Of a DNA stretch of 64,000 nt, positions 13,943 through 23,074 are shown one piece after another (the first letter of the stretch is position 1; every line of letters starts with the position of its first letter). Source of the stretch: Streptomyces malaysiensis subsp. samsunensis (GTDB lineage: Bacteria > Actinomycetota > Actinomycetes > Streptomycetales > Streptomycetaceae); contig NZ_JANIIC010000027.1 in the NCBI RefSeq assembly GCF_024519315.1, positions 60,616 through 124,615 on the forward strand, read 5' to 3'. The notes under the pieces are model-generated. The model searched no databases and was not told the DNA's origin. It saw only the letters and a program-made list of their open reading frames with translations. A program made the position numbers and the translations under genes.

Positions 13943-15835
13943 ATGGATTTCGGCACGCAGGGTTCGCACGCCCCGGCCGACCTCGCCTGGCTGCGAGCCG
14001 TCGACGCCTACACGATGGGCGCGTACGCACAGGCCGAGGAGGAGTTCCGGGCCGCCACGCGGCTCGATCCGGGAATGGCCGACGCCTGGCTCGGACTGCA
14101 TGCGCTGCGGGCCGACACGGCGGCGGCGCTGCTGCGGATGTACCGGCACCGCGACCGCTTCGGCGAGCAGCGCGCCCGGCACCGCCGCACCCTCAACTCC
14201 TGGTACTGGCTGGGCTGGTGGGTTCAACCGGTGCTGGAGACCAGCCGGGACCTGCTGCTCGCCCACGCCTCCCACTGGCTCGACGGCCGCCATGTGCCCG
14301 AGCTGGACCGGGCGCTGGCCGGCTGCCCCCCGGTGGAGGCCGATCCACAGGCCCGTTTTCTGCACGCCTGCCGCGCCTATCTGGTCAAGGACTGGGAGCA
14401 GCTGGTCCGCCACACCGAGCCGCTGCTGGACGATCCGTTCCTGGGCATCGAGGCGGGTCTGTTCGCCGGGATGGCTCGGGTCCGGCTGGAGATGTACAGC
14501 CAGGCCGAACCGCTGCTCGCCGCCGCCTTGATGCGCTGTCGCAGCGAACAGCCCCAGCGCAAGGAGCTGCGCTACTGGCTGGCCCGCGCCCATGAGGGCA
14601 CCGGCCGCAGCGCCGCCGCGCTCCCCCTCTACCGCGCGGTCCACCGCATCGACTCCACCTTCATGGACACCTCGGCACGGCTCGCGGCGATAGCCGAGTC
14701 CGACGGGCTGGACGAGCCCGCGGACCTGGCCGCCGTCTCACTGGCCGGGGCCGGTGGCCAGGACGCCACGGACGGCCGGGACGGCGCCGCCACCGACCCC
14801 GCCGATCCGCTGGCCGCCGACGGCCGCGACCCGCGCGCCGCGGGTGAGGGGCCCGAGGGCCCGCCGCTGATGGGCCCCGCCGTGATGGGCGCGGGCGGCA
14901 CCCGCGACCGGGCCGGAATGCCGTCCCAGCCCGGCCCCTCCGATCCGGTGCTGCTGGAGAGCGCGCTCCAGGAGCTGGAGCGCATGGTCGGCCTGGAGCC
15001 GGTCAAGCGGCAGGTGCGGGCGCTGTCGGCGCAGCTCCACATGGCACGGCTGCGCGCCGGGCAGGGCCTGCCGGTCCAGCCGCCCAAGCGGCACTTCGTC
15101 TTCTCCGGCCCCTCCGGCACCGGCAAGACCACCGTGGCCCGCATCCTCGGCCGGGTCTTCTACGCCCTCGGGCTGCTCGGCGGCGACCATCTGGTGGAGG
15201 CCGGGCGCGCCGATCTGGTCGGCGAGTACCTGGGCCAGACGGCGGTGAAGGCCAATGAGCTGATCGACTCGGCGCTCGGCGGGGTGCTCTTCGTCGACGA
15301 GGCGTACAGCCTGTCCAACTCGGGCTACAGCAAGGGCGACGCCTACGGCGACGAGGCGCTTCAGGTGCTGCTCAAGCGCGCCGAGGACAACCGCGACCGG
15401 CTGGTGGTGATCCTCGCCGGCTACCCCGAGGGCATGGACCGGCTGCTGGCCGCCAACCCCGGTCTGAGCTCGCGCTTCACCACCCGTGTGGACTTCCCCA
15501 GCTACCGCCCGCTGGAGCTCACCCGGATCGGTGAGGTGCTGGCGGCGGAGAACGGGGACGTGTGGGACGAGGAGGCCGTGGAGGAGCTGCGCAGCATCAG
15601 CGGCCATGTGGTGGACCAGGGCTGGATCGACGAGCTGGGGAACGGCAGGTTTCTGCGCACGCTGTACGAGAAGAGCTGCGCCTACCGGGATCTGCGGCTC
15701 TCCGGCTGGAGCGGCACGCCGACCCGCGATGACCTCGCCACGCTGCGGCTGCCGGATCTGATGCAGGCGTACGGGGAGGTCCTGTCCGGCCGCGGCCCCA
15801 TGTACCGCGACCCCCAGGACCCACCCCTGACGTAG
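13943..15835 (+). CDS. TPR-AAA+ ATPase of CbxX/CfqX (EccA-like) family
   Basis: 630 residues. The N-terminal half (to about 250) is tetratricopeptide-like helical repeats (for example GAYAQAEEEFRAATRLDPGM). A low-complexity acidic linker (about 265-335) leads to one AAA+ domain. Walker A is GPSGTGKTT (about 389-397), Walker B GVLFVDEAYSLS (about 447-458), and sensor/arginine region NPGLSSRF. The layout is that of EccA in type VII secretion and of CbxX proteins, but no other ESX genes are nearby, so a general chaperone role is safer. ATG 13943 has GGGGGA upstream; GTG 13931 and 13940 are alternatives. Confidence 0.85.
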   Translation: MDFGTQGSHAPADLAWLRAVDAYTMGAYAQAEEEFRAATRLDPGMADAWLGLHALRADTAAALLRMYRHRDRFGEQRARHRRTLNSWYWLGWWVQPVLETSRDLLLAHASHWLDGRHVPELDRALAGCPPVEADPQARFLHACRAYLVKDWEQLVRHTEPLLDDPFLGIEAGLFAGMARVRLEMYSQAEPLLAAALMRCRSEQPQRKELRYWLARAHEGTGRSAAALPLYRAVHRIDSTFMDTSARLAAIAESDGLDEPADLAAVSLAGAGGQDATDGRDGAATDPADPLAADGRDPRAAGEGPEGPPLMGPAVMGAGGTRDRAGMPSQPGPSDPVLLESALQELERMVGLEPVKRQVRALSAQLHMARLRAGQGLPVQPPKRHFVFSGPSGTGKTTVARILGRVFYALGLLGGDHLVEAGRADLVGEYLGQTAVKANELIDSALGGVLFVDEAYSLSNSGYSKGDAYGDEALQVLLKRAEDNRDRLVVILAGYPEGMDRLLAANPGLSSRFTTRVDFPSYRPLELTRIGEVLAAENGDVWDEEAVEELRSISGHVVDQGWIDELGNGRFLRTLYEKSCAYRDLRLSGWSGTPTRDDLATLRLPDLMQAYGEVLSGRGPMYRDPQDPPLT

Positions 15836-15836
15836 C

Positions 15837-15987
15837 GCGCCTGCGGCGGGCTTTCCCGAACCATGGGGCTCCGCCCCCGGACCCCGGACGGGCTGAAATC
15901 AGCCGCTCCGCCGATTGAGGAGCGGGGTCCGGGGCGGAGCCCCGGTTGTGGGAAGGGGCGGGTAGGGGAAAAGCCCGCCGCAGGCGC
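15837..15987. repeat. Nested long inverted repeats between convergent genes
   Basis: Outer arms at 15837-15857 and 15965-15987 are complementary except for one extra A. Inside, GGGGCTCCGCCCC... at about 15864 pairs with its complement ending near 15944. The GGGGCTCCGCCCC motif is a widespread Streptomyces intergenic repeat. It probably serves as a bidirectional terminator for the ATPase and CNNM genes. Confidence 0.7.
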
Positions 15988-15998
15988 GACCGCCGCGG

Positions 15999-17108
15999 TC
16001 AGCCGACCATCGCCCGCTCCTCCGCGGAGGGCGAGGGCGCCGCCTCGCCCCTGGGCTCGGCCACCCGCTCCCGGGCCTCACCCCGGTGCGAGGGGTCGTG
16101 GACCTCGCCGACCAGCTTCTCCAGGACGTCCTCCAGGGCGACCAGCCCCAGCACCGTACCGGACGCGTCGGCGACGGCCGCCAGATGGGAGGCGGCCCGG
16201 CGCATCACGGTGAGCGCGTCGTCCAGCGGCAGCTCCGCCCGCAGCGTCTCGATCGGATGCCAGACCCGCTGCGGTACGGCCCGCTCCGGGAACTCCAGCT
16301 CCAGGACGTCCTTCACATGCAGATAGCCCATGAAGGCGCCGCCGGGGCCGCACACCGGGAAGCGCGAGTAGCCGGTGCGCACGGTCAGCTCCTCGATCTG
16401 CCGGGGGGTGACCGAGGGGTCTACGGTGACCAGCCCGGCCGGGTCCAGGAGGACATCGGTGACCGGGTGGCTGCCCAGCTCCAGGGCGTCCGCGAGCCGC
16501 TCGTGCTCACCGGGGTCGAGCAGCCCGGCCTGCCGGGAGTCCTCGACCAGATGGGTCAGCTGCTCACTGGTGAAGACGGCCTCGACCTCGTCCTTGGGCT
16601 CCACCCGGAACAGCCGCAGCACCAGCCGGGCACACGCCCCCAGCAGCGCGGTGACCGGCCGACACAGCCGTGCGAAGCCGACCAGCCCGGGGCCGAGCCA
16701 CAGCGCGGTCCTGTCCGGCGCGGCCATGGCCAGGTTCTTCGGCACCATCTCGCCGATGACCAGATGGAGGAAGACGACCACGGCGAGCGCGATGGCGTAG
16801 CCGAGGGGGTGCACCAGCTGCCCGGGGAGGTGAACGGCGTGGAAGACCGGCTCCAGCATCTGGGCGACGGTCGGCTCGGCGACCGCGCCGAGGGTCAGCG
16901 AGCAGATGGTGATGCCGAACTGCGCGGCCGCCATCATCTGCGGCAGGTTCTCCAGGCCCGTCAGCACCGTACGGGCGCGTCCGGAGCCCTCGGCCGCACG
17001 CGGCTCGATCTGGCTGCGGCGCACCGAGACCAGGGCGAACTCGGCGCCCACGAAGAAGCCGTTGGCGAGGACCAGCAGAACGGCGAAGAGAAGCTGTACC
17101 AGACTCAT
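15999..17108 (-). CDS. CNNM/CorC-type membrane protein, short paralogue
   Basis: 369 residues. The N-terminal DUF21 membrane domain (about 1-190) includes LLFAVLLVLANGFFVGAEFA and the conserved GEMVPKNLAMA. A CBS pair follows (about 205-335) with GLVALEDVLEKLVGEVHDPS. It lacks the C-terminal CorC_HlyC domain present in its upstream paralogue. The family is implicated in Mg2+/Co2+ handling. ATG 17108 overlaps the upstream stop (ATGA), so the pair is translationally coupled and may form a heteromeric complex. Confidence 0.88.
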   Translation of the reverse strand: MSLVQLLFAVLLVLANGFFVGAEFALVSVRRSQIEPRAAEGSGRARTVLTGLENLPQMMAAAQFGITICSLTLGAVAEPTVAQMLEPVFHAVHLPGQLVHPLGYAIALAVVVFLHLVIGEMVPKNLAMAAPDRTALWLGPGLVGFARLCRPVTALLGACARLVLRLFRVEPKDEVEAVFTSEQLTHLVEDSRQAGLLDPGEHERLADALELGSHPVTDVLLDPAGLVTVDPSVTPRQIEELTVRTGYSRFPVCGPGGAFMGYLHVKDVLELEFPERAVPQRVWHPIETLRAELPLDDALTVMRRAASHLAAVADASGTVLGLVALEDVLEKLVGEVHDPSHRGEARERVAEPRGEAAPSPSAEERAMVG

Positions 17109-18478
17109 CGTCCGTCCGCCTTCCCAGCCATGGCGGGGGCACTCATCTGTGCGGGCGGCGTACCCGTACGGACGATGCGCACCAGCTCCGCCCGGTGGTG
17201 GCCGACCTGCCGGACGGCCAGCTTCCAGCCGGGCAGCTCGGCGGTGTCGCCGGGGGCGGGGATCCGCGCCAGCAGATCGGCCACCAGCCCGGCCACGGTC
17301 TCGTACGGCCCGTCGGGCGCGTCGAGGCCGATCTTCCGGCGCAGGGTGTCGACGCGGCAGCCGCCGTCGGCGTCCCATGCGGTGCGGCCGTCCTCGGTGT
17401 GGGTCTGCACCAGGTCGGGGTTCTCCGCGGCCTCGTCGTCGTGCTCGTCGCGCACCTCGCCGACCAGCTCCTCGACGATGTCCTCCAGGGTGACCACACC
17501 GGCCGTGCCGCCGTACTCGTCGACGACCACGGCTATCGGCTGCTCGCTGCGCAGCTGCTCCAGCAGCGGCTGGACCGGGAGCGTCTCGGGAACCAGCACC
17601 GGGGGCTGGGCGATCCGGCTGACGGGTGTGCGCAGCCGGTCGTCGGTGGGCACCGCGAGGGCGTCCTTGAGGTGCACCATCCCGATGACCTCGTCCAGCC
17701 GGTCGCGGTAGACGGGGAAGCGGGACAGCCCGGTGGCCCGGGTGAGGTTGAGCACATCCACGGCGGTCGCCGTGGAGTGCAGCGCGCTCACCCGCACCCG
17801 CGGGGTCATCACATGCTGCGCGGTCAGCTCGCCCAGGGACAGGGTCCGGACAAACAGATCGGCCGTGTCCTGCTCGATCGCGCCGGCCCGCGCCGAGTGG
17901 CGGGCGAGCGAGACCAGCTCACCGGGGGTGCGGGCGGAGGCCAGCTCCTCGGTGGGCTCCACGCCCAGCGCCCGCACCAGCCGGTTGGCCACGGTGTTCA
18001 GCAGGGAGATCATGGGCCGGAAGAAACGGGCGAAGGCGTACTGCGGGCCCGCGACGAAGCGCGCGACCTGGAGCGGCCGGGAGACCGCCCAGTTCTTCGG
18101 CACCAGCTCGCCGATGACCATCTGGACGGCGGAGGCCAGCAGCATGCCGAGGACGACGGCGACACCGGAGACCGCGCCGTGCGGCAGTCCGGTCGCCTCA
18201 AGCGGCGCGGTCAGCAGATGGCCGAGTGCGGGCTCGGCGAGCATGCCGACGATCAGTGAGGTGATGGTGATGCCGAGCTGGGTGCCGGAGAGCTGGAAGG
18301 ACAGCTCGCGCAGCGCCTCGACGACGGTACGGGCGCGCTTGTCGCCCTCGTCGGCGGCTCGCTCGGCGTCCGGCCGCTCCACGGTGACCAGGCCGAACTC
18401 GGCGGCCACGAAGAAGCCGTTGGCGAGGATCAGGACAAGTGCCGCGGAGAGCAGCAGAAGGGACAGGGTGATGCTCAT
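17105..18478 (-). CDS. CNNM/CorC-type hemolysin-family membrane protein
   Basis: 457 residues with three parts: a DUF21 membrane domain (about 1-195; ANGFFVAAEFGLVTVERPDA, GELVPKNWAVSRP), two CBS motifs (about 210-340; GTAGVVTLEDIVEELVGEV) and a C-terminal CorC_HlyC domain (about 350-435). The family is linked to divalent cation export or resistance. First gene of a two-gene operon. I looked for an M-box or other riboswitch in the 314 bp upstream and saw none. Confidence 0.9.
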   Translation of the reverse strand: MSITLSLLLLSAALVLILANGFFVAAEFGLVTVERPDAERAADEGDKRARTVVEALRELSFQLSGTQLGITITSLIVGMLAEPALGHLLTAPLEATGLPHGAVSGVAVVLGMLLASAVQMVIGELVPKNWAVSRPLQVARFVAGPQYAFARFFRPMISLLNTVANRLVRALGVEPTEELASARTPGELVSLARHSARAGAIEQDTADLFVRTLSLGELTAQHVMTPRVRVSALHSTATAVDVLNLTRATGLSRFPVYRDRLDEVIGMVHLKDALAVPTDDRLRTPVSRIAQPPVLVPETLPVQPLLEQLRSEQPIAVVVDEYGGTAGVVTLEDIVEELVGEVRDEHDDEAAENPDLVQTHTEDGRTAWDADGGCRVDTLRRKIGLDAPDGPYETVAGLVADLLARIPAPGDTAELPGWKLAVRQVGHHRAELVRIVRTGTPPAQMSAPAMAGKADGR

Positions 18479-18683
18479 GCCGCCGCCTCGAGGTCGGCGG
18501 CGGCGCAGGTACTACAGGACGATCCGTCCATCTGCGGAGGGAGTCACTCCTCGGGTCGCAGGGGAGCCCGCCGAGGCACACGCGGACGTGCGCACAGACA
18601 GAGGCGGGGCGGGGCACCGTTCGGCCCCGGCAACAGAGTAATCAAGGATGGGGCGTGTCGGGCAGGCCCCTCGCGCCGTTGGA

Positions 18684-18728
18684 GTGCCGGGCGGTTCACC
18701 GGCCGGTTGGCGGGGACCCGCCCGGCAC
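18684..18728 (-). terminator. Hairpin downstream of the PH-domain gene
   Basis: An 11-bp perfect stem (GTGCCGGGCGG and its complement) around a 23-nt loop that itself contains ACCGGCCGGT. It lies 65 bp after the PH-domain stop in the intergenic region 18479-18792, which holds no gene. Confidence 0.6.
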
Positions 18729-18792
18729 CCGGCGGAAGCGGACGTAAAGGGGCAGCTCAGCACGGCTGGGCCGGGCGGCCCTGCCCGATGGC

Positions 18793-19248
18793 TCAGTCCA
18801 CGGCACGGCCCGTTCCGAGACGCTCGGCGAGGGCCCGCAGAGCGCGCGCGTCGCTGATGGCGCGTGCCTTGGCGATACCCGGCTGGATGCCCATCGCGGG
18901 CAGGCTGGTGCCGTCGGCGAGGTCCAGATAGACCCAGGGGTCGCCGGGGCGCAGATTGACCCGGAGCACCTCCGCCCACTCCAGCCGGCGCTTGGTGGTG
19001 AGGTTGACCACGGTCACACCGTCCTCCTCGGCCACCACCTTGGGGCGGCTGAGCAGCGTCAGCACCCCGAAGAACAGCAGTCCGGTGACGATGAAGCTGG
19101 CCCGCTCGCCCGGCCCCAGCCGCTCCAGCAGCAGGGCCACGGTCGTGAGGACGACCAGGACGGCGACACCGACGGTCATCAGGACGGCCCGGGTCCTGGT
19201 CGGCCGGAAGGTGACGGGCAGGGCGGGCGCGGGCGCGGCGGCGGACAC
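18793..19248 (-). CDS. PH-domain membrane protein
   Basis: 151 residues. Two membrane helices (about 21-42, AVLMTVGVAVLVVLTTVALL, and about 52-66) precede a small PH-like beta domain (about 70-130) containing DGVTVVNLTTKRRLEWAEV and PWVYLDLADGTSL. Such bacterial PH proteins are conserved next to hisG in Streptomyces; the function is unknown. It lies 59 bp downstream of hisG on the same strand and may be the last gene of that operon. Confidence 0.8.
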   Translation of the reverse strand: MSAAAPAPALPVTFRPTRTRAVLMTVGVAVLVVLTTVALLLERLGPGERASFIVTGLLFFGVLTLLSRPKVVAEEDGVTVVNLTTKRRLEWAEVLRVNLRPGDPWVYLDLADGTSLPAMGIQPGIAKARAISDARALRALAERLGTGRAVD

Positions 19249-19307
19249 GTGGTCGGCCTCTCGGGTGGGAGGGTGTGCTTGCTGGAAGGTGGGGCGCGGG
19301 CGGGCCG

Positions 19308-20156
19308 TCAGAGGCGGCAGGCGTGAATGCCGGTGGTGAGGATGGCCCGTGCCCCCAGGTCGTAGAGCTCGTCCATGATCCGCTGGGCTTCCCGGGTGGG
19401 GACCATCGAGCGGACCGCGACCCAGCCCTCGTGGTGCAGCGGGGAGACGGTGGGCGACTCGAGGCCCGGGGTGAGCGCCACGGCGCGCTCCACCTGCTCC
19501 ACCCGGATGTCGTAGTCCATCATCACGTAGCGCCGGGCGACCAGGACGCCCTGCATCCGGCGGAGGAACTGCTGGACCTTGGGGTCGTCGGCGGGGGCGC
19601 CGGTGCGGCGGATGACGACCGCCTCGGACTCCAGGATGGGCTCGCCGATGATCTCCAGCCCGGCGTTGCGCAGGGTGGTGCCGGTCTCGACCACATCCGC
19701 GATGACCTCGGCGACACCGAGCTGGATGGCGGTCTCCACGGCGCCGTCGAGGTGGACCACGGCGGCGTCCACGCCGTTGTCGGCGAGGTGCTTGGTGACC
19801 AGTCCGGCGAAGGACGTGGCCACCGTCATCCCGCCGAACTCGCCGACGTCCTTCGCCGTGCCGGGGCGGGTGGCGTAGCGGAAGGTGGACCCGGCGAAGC
19901 CGAGCTGCATGATCTCCTCGGCCTGGGAGCCGGAGTCCAGCAGCAGATCGCGGCCGGTGATGCCGATGTCGAGCCGGCCGGAGCCCACGTACACGGCGAT
20001 GTCACGGGGGCGGAGGAAGAAGAACTCCACCTCGTTCTCCGCGTCGACGAGGACCAGTTCCCTGCGGTCCTTGCGCTGCCGGTAGCCCGCCTCATGCAGC
20101 ATCGCCGACGCAGGCTCGGACAGTGAACCCTTGTTGGGGACGGCGATGCGCAGCAT
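19308..20156 (-). CDS. hisG: ATP phosphoribosyltransferase
   Basis: 282 residues, the long allosteric form with a C-terminal regulatory domain. It catalyses the first step of histidine synthesis from ATP and PRPP. MLRIAVPNKGSLSEPAS is the canonical N-terminus. DIGITGRDLL and the GTTLRNAGLEI segment form the PRPP-binding region, and the C-terminal histidine-sensing domain starts near residue 210. ATG 20156 is fixed by the conserved start. Cotranscribed with hisE 50 bp upstream. Confidence 0.96.
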   Translation of the reverse strand: MLRIAVPNKGSLSEPASAMLHEAGYRQRKDRRELVLVDAENEVEFFFLRPRDIAVYVGSGRLDIGITGRDLLLDSGSQAEEIMQLGFAGSTFRYATRPGTAKDVGEFGGMTVATSFAGLVTKHLADNGVDAAVVHLDGAVETAIQLGVAEVIADVVETGTTLRNAGLEIIGEPILESEAVVIRRTGAPADDPKVQQFLRRMQGVLVARRYVMMDYDIRVEQVERAVALTPGLESPTVSPLHHEGWVAVRSMVPTREAQRIMDELYDLGARAILTTGIHACRL

Positions 20157-20206
20157 GAGTGCTCTTTCCTTCGGTGGCGCGGCGGGTGAGGGTGCTGGTG
20201 GGGTGA

Positions 20207-20491
20207 TCAGAGGTGGGCGTAGACGTCGTCGAGGGTCAGCCCCTTGGCGACCATCATCACCTGAAGGTGGTACAGGAGCTGGGAGATCTCCTCGGCGGTC
20301 GCCTCGTCGCTTTCGTACTCGGCGGCCATCCACACCTCGGCGGCCTCCTCCACGACCTTCTTGCCGATGGCGTGCACACCGGAGTGGACCAGCTCGGCGG
20401 TGCGGGAAGTGGCGGGGTCGGCCGTGGCGGCCTTCTTCTGGAGCTCGGCGAAGAGCTCCTCGAACGTCTTCTTGGGCATCGTGTCCGTCAT
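20207..20491 (-). CDS. hisE: Phosphoribosyl-ATP pyrophosphatase
   Basis: 94 residues of the MazG-like HisE family, the second step of histidine synthesis. KKVVEEAAEVWMAAEYES carries the metal-binding glutamates, followed by EISQLLYHLQVMMVAKGL. It starts 24 bp after ribH ends, so it appears to belong to the riboflavin operon transcript. MPKK at 20479 is an alternative start. Confidence 0.95.
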   Translation of the reverse strand: MTDTMPKKTFEELFAELQKKAATADPATSRTAELVHSGVHAIGKKVVEEAAEVWMAAEYESDEATAEEISQLLYHLQVMMVAKGLTLDDVYAHL

Positions 20492-20515
20492 CCTACTTGG
20501 GTCACGGGACCCGGT

Positions 20516-21001
20516 TCAGCGCCAGGGTTCGGCTACCGACCGCAGGGTGGTGGCGGTGGCGACGGCCGCGGTGACCGCCTCATGGCCCTTGTCCTCGCTG
20601 GAGCCCGCGATCCCCGCCCGGTCGAGGGCCTGCTCCTCGGTGTCGCAGGTCAGCACGCCGAAGCCGATGGGAACTCCGGTGTCCACGCTCACCTGTGTCA
20701 GCCCCTGGGTGACGCCCTGGCACACATAGTCGAAGTGCGGGGTGCCGCCGCGGATGACGACTCCCAGGGCCACGATCGCGTCGTAGCCGCGGCCCGCGAG
20801 CACCTTAGCGACCACCGGCAGTTCGAAGCTGCCCGGCACCCGCAGCACGGTGGGCTCGTCGATGCCGAGCTCTCCGAGCGCGCGCAGGGCGCCGTCGAGC
20901 AGCCCGTCCATCACCTTCTCGTGCCACTGTGCGGCGATGACGGCGACGCGCAGGTCCCCGCAGTTCTTCACGGACAGTTCGGGGGCGCCCTTACCGCTCA
21001 C
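20516..21001 (-). CDS. ribH: 6,7-dimethyl-8-ribityllumazine synthase
   Basis: 161 residues. It condenses the pyrimidine from RibD with dihydroxybutanone phosphate. Motifs include VPGSFELPVVAK, GVVIRGGTPHFDYVC and GVLTCDTEEQALDRAG. GTG 21001 is preferred over ATG 21016 because AGGAGA lies 4-5 nt upstream and the length then matches the family. Fourth gene of the rib operon, 66 bp after ribAB. Confidence 0.96.
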   Translation of the reverse strand: MSGKGAPELSVKNCGDLRVAVIAAQWHEKVMDGLLDGALRALGELGIDEPTVLRVPGSFELPVVAKVLAGRGYDAIVALGVVIRGGTPHFDYVCQGVTQGLTQVSVDTGVPIGFGVLTCDTEEQALDRAGIAGSSEDKGHEAVTAAVATATTLRSVAEPWR

Positions 21002-21067
21002 GTCTCTCCTCGGCATTTCTCCAGCAGCGCTGGTGTGCGGGTCGTACAGGTGTGCTTGAGGTGGTGG

Positions 21068-22444
21068 TCACTGGTTGCCGCAGGCCGATACGGGTTCGGC
21101 GCGGTCGCCGTCCAGCCAGGGCAGGTCATGCCCCATCCGGTCCCGCTTGGTGCGGAGGTAGCGGAGATTGTGCTCCCCGGCCTGGACGGGCATCGGCTCC
21201 CGGCCGGTGACCCGCAGCCCGTGCCGGACCAGCGCCGTGGTCTTCTCCGGGTTGTTGGTCATCAGCCGCAGCGAGCGCACGCCGAGGTCGGCGAGGATCT
21301 CCGCGCCCGCGGCGTAGTCCCGCGCGTCGGCGGGCAGCCCGAGCTCCAGATTGGCGTCCAGGGTGTCCCGGCCCAGCTCCTGGAGTTCGTACGCGCGCAG
21401 CTTGGACAGCAGCCCGATGCCGCGCCCCTCGTGGCCGCGCAGATACAGGACGATGCCACGGCCCTCGGCGGTGACCCGCTCCAGCGCGGCGTGCAGCTGG
21501 GGGCCGCAGTCGCAGCGCAGCGAGTGGAAGACATCGCCGGTGAGGCATTCGGAGTGGACGCGGACCAGCACGTCCTCGCCGTCCTGGAGGTCGCCCTGGA
21601 CCAGCGCGATGTGCTCGACACCGTCGGACGCGCGGTAGCCGTACGCCCGGAAGTCGCCGAAGGCGGTGGGCAGCCGGGTCTCGGCCTCGCGCCGCACCAG
21701 CGGCTCGGCGGGCTTGCGGTACGCGATCAGATCGGCGATCGAGACGATCGCCAGATCGTGCTTGCGGGCGAAGGCGACCAGGTCGGGCAGGCGCAGCATC
21801 ACGCCGTCCTCCCCCGCGATCTCGCAGATCACGGCCGCCGGGCGCAGTCCGGCCAGCCGGGCGAGGTCCACCCCGGCCTCGGTGTGGCCGTCGCGGGCGA
21901 GCACCCCGCCGGGGCGGGCGCGCAGCGGGAAGATATGGCCGGGGCGCACGAGGTCGCCGGGGGTGGTGGCCGGGTCGGCCAGCAGCCGCAGGGTGGTGGC
22001 CCGGTCGGCGGCGGAGATCCCGGTGCTGACGCCGTGTTCGGCGGTGGCGTCCACCGTGACGGTGAAGGCGGTCCGCATCGACTCGGTGTTCTCGTCGACC
22101 ATCTGCGGAAGCCGGAGCCGGTCGAGGTCGGCGCCCTCCATGGGCGCGCAGATGAGCCCGCGGCACTCGCTCATCATGAAGGCGATGATCTCCGGGGTGA
22201 TCGTCTCGGCGGCGGCGACGAGGTCGCCCTCGTTCTCCCGGTCCTCGTCGTCCACGACGACCACGGGACGGCCCGCGGCGATCTCGGCGACGGCCCGCTC
22301 GATGGGGTCCAGCGCGAGCTCGTCGGGCCAGTGCGCGGCCCGCAGGGCAGGGGCCGGTGCGCTCGGGTCCGGGTCGGTGGCCGCGGATGGCTCGCTCATG
22401 CTGTGCCCCTCGTACGGTCCGGCGGCCGCGTGCGCGACGCTCAT
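21068..22444 (-). CDS. ribAB: Bifunctional DHBP synthase / GTP cyclohydrolase II
   Basis: 458 residues. The N-terminal domain (about 45-245; VVVVDDEDRENEGDLVAAAE) makes dihydroxybutanone phosphate from ribulose 5-phosphate. The C-terminal domain (about 250-445) opens GTP and carries the zinc cysteines in SECLTGDVFHSLRCDCG and the RGHEGRGIGL loop. ATG 22444 overlaps the ribE stop and has AAGGAG 8 nt upstream, which supports this start over ATG 22399. Length and domain order are normal. Confidence 0.96.
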   Translation of the reverse strand: MSVAHAAAGPYEGHSMSEPSAATDPDPSAPAPALRAAHWPDELALDPIERAVAEIAAGRPVVVVDDEDRENEGDLVAAAETITPEIIAFMMSECRGLICAPMEGADLDRLRLPQMVDENTESMRTAFTVTVDATAEHGVSTGISAADRATTLRLLADPATTPGDLVRPGHIFPLRARPGGVLARDGHTEAGVDLARLAGLRPAAVICEIAGEDGVMLRLPDLVAFARKHDLAIVSIADLIAYRKPAEPLVRREAETRLPTAFGDFRAYGYRASDGVEHIALVQGDLQDGEDVLVRVHSECLTGDVFHSLRCDCGPQLHAALERVTAEGRGIVLYLRGHEGRGIGLLSKLRAYELQELGRDTLDANLELGLPADARDYAAGAEILADLGVRSLRLMTNNPEKTTALVRHGLRVTGREPMPVQAGEHNLRYLRTKRDRMGHDLPWLDGDRAEPVSACGNQ

Positions 22445-23073
22445 GCTGTGATCTCCTTCTCCTGCGTGCCGTTGTCCCGTCCCAGCAGCCGCTCGACGTA
22501 TTTGGCGAGCACGTCCACCTCGAGGTTGACCGGGTCACCGGCCTGTTTGACGCCGAGCGTGGTGAGCGCGAGGGTCGTCGGGATGAGGCTGACGGTGAAG
22601 TGGTCGGGGCCCGCGTCGACGACGGTGAGGCTGATGCCGTCGACCGTGATCGAGCCCTTCTCGACGACATAGCGGCTCAGTTCGGCGGGGAGCGAGATCT
22701 TCACGATCTCCCAGTGCTCGGAGAGCTTGCGGTCCACGATGGTGCCGGTGCCGTCCACATGGCCCTGCACGATGTGGCCGCCGAGCCGCCCGCCCAGCGC
22801 CATGGGGCGCTCCAGGTTGACCCGGGAGCCGATGTCGAGCGCCGAGAGGCTGGAGCGGTTCAGGGTCTCGGCCATGACGTCGGCGCTGAACCGGGTGCCC
22901 TCCGCGTCCTCGGTGATGTCGACGACGGTGAGACAGACCCCGTTGACGGCGATGGAGTCGCCGTGCTTCGCCCCCTCGGTGACGACGGGTCCGCGCACCT
23001 GGAAGCGGGACGCGTCGCCGAGGTGCTCGATGGCGACGATCTCACCCAGTTCTTCGACAATTCCGGTGAACAC
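22441..23073 (-). CDS. ribE: Riboflavin synthase alpha subunit
   Basis: 210 residues built of two lumazine-binding barrels. It starts FTGIVEELGEIV, has GVCLTVVDI in the first barrel and GISLTVVDAG in the second, and GHIVQGHVDGTG in between. It dismutates two lumazines to riboflavin. GTG 23073 follows GAGGAG. The ribD stop lies 1 bp upstream of the start, so the two are tightly coupled. Confidence 0.96.
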   Translation of the reverse strand: MFTGIVEELGEIVAIEHLGDASRFQVRGPVVTEGAKHGDSIAVNGVCLTVVDITEDAEGTRFSADVMAETLNRSSLSALDIGSRVNLERPMALGGRLGGHIVQGHVDGTGTIVDRKLSEHWEIVKISLPAELSRYVVEKGSITVDGISLTVVDAGPDHFTVSLIPTTLALTTLGVKQAGDPVNLEVDVLAKYVERLLGRDNGTQEKEITA

Positions 23074-23074
23074 T

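Noticed and set aside
18479..18792. Magnesium (M-box) riboswitch upstream of the CNNM pair
   Set aside because: None of the conserved M-box blocks can be recognised.
20213..22672. Very long open frame (819 codons) on the plus strand opposite ribH-ribAB-ribE
   Set aside because: Low-complexity, rich in G, A, V, R, L and D, antisense to clear enzymes; a GC-skew shadow.
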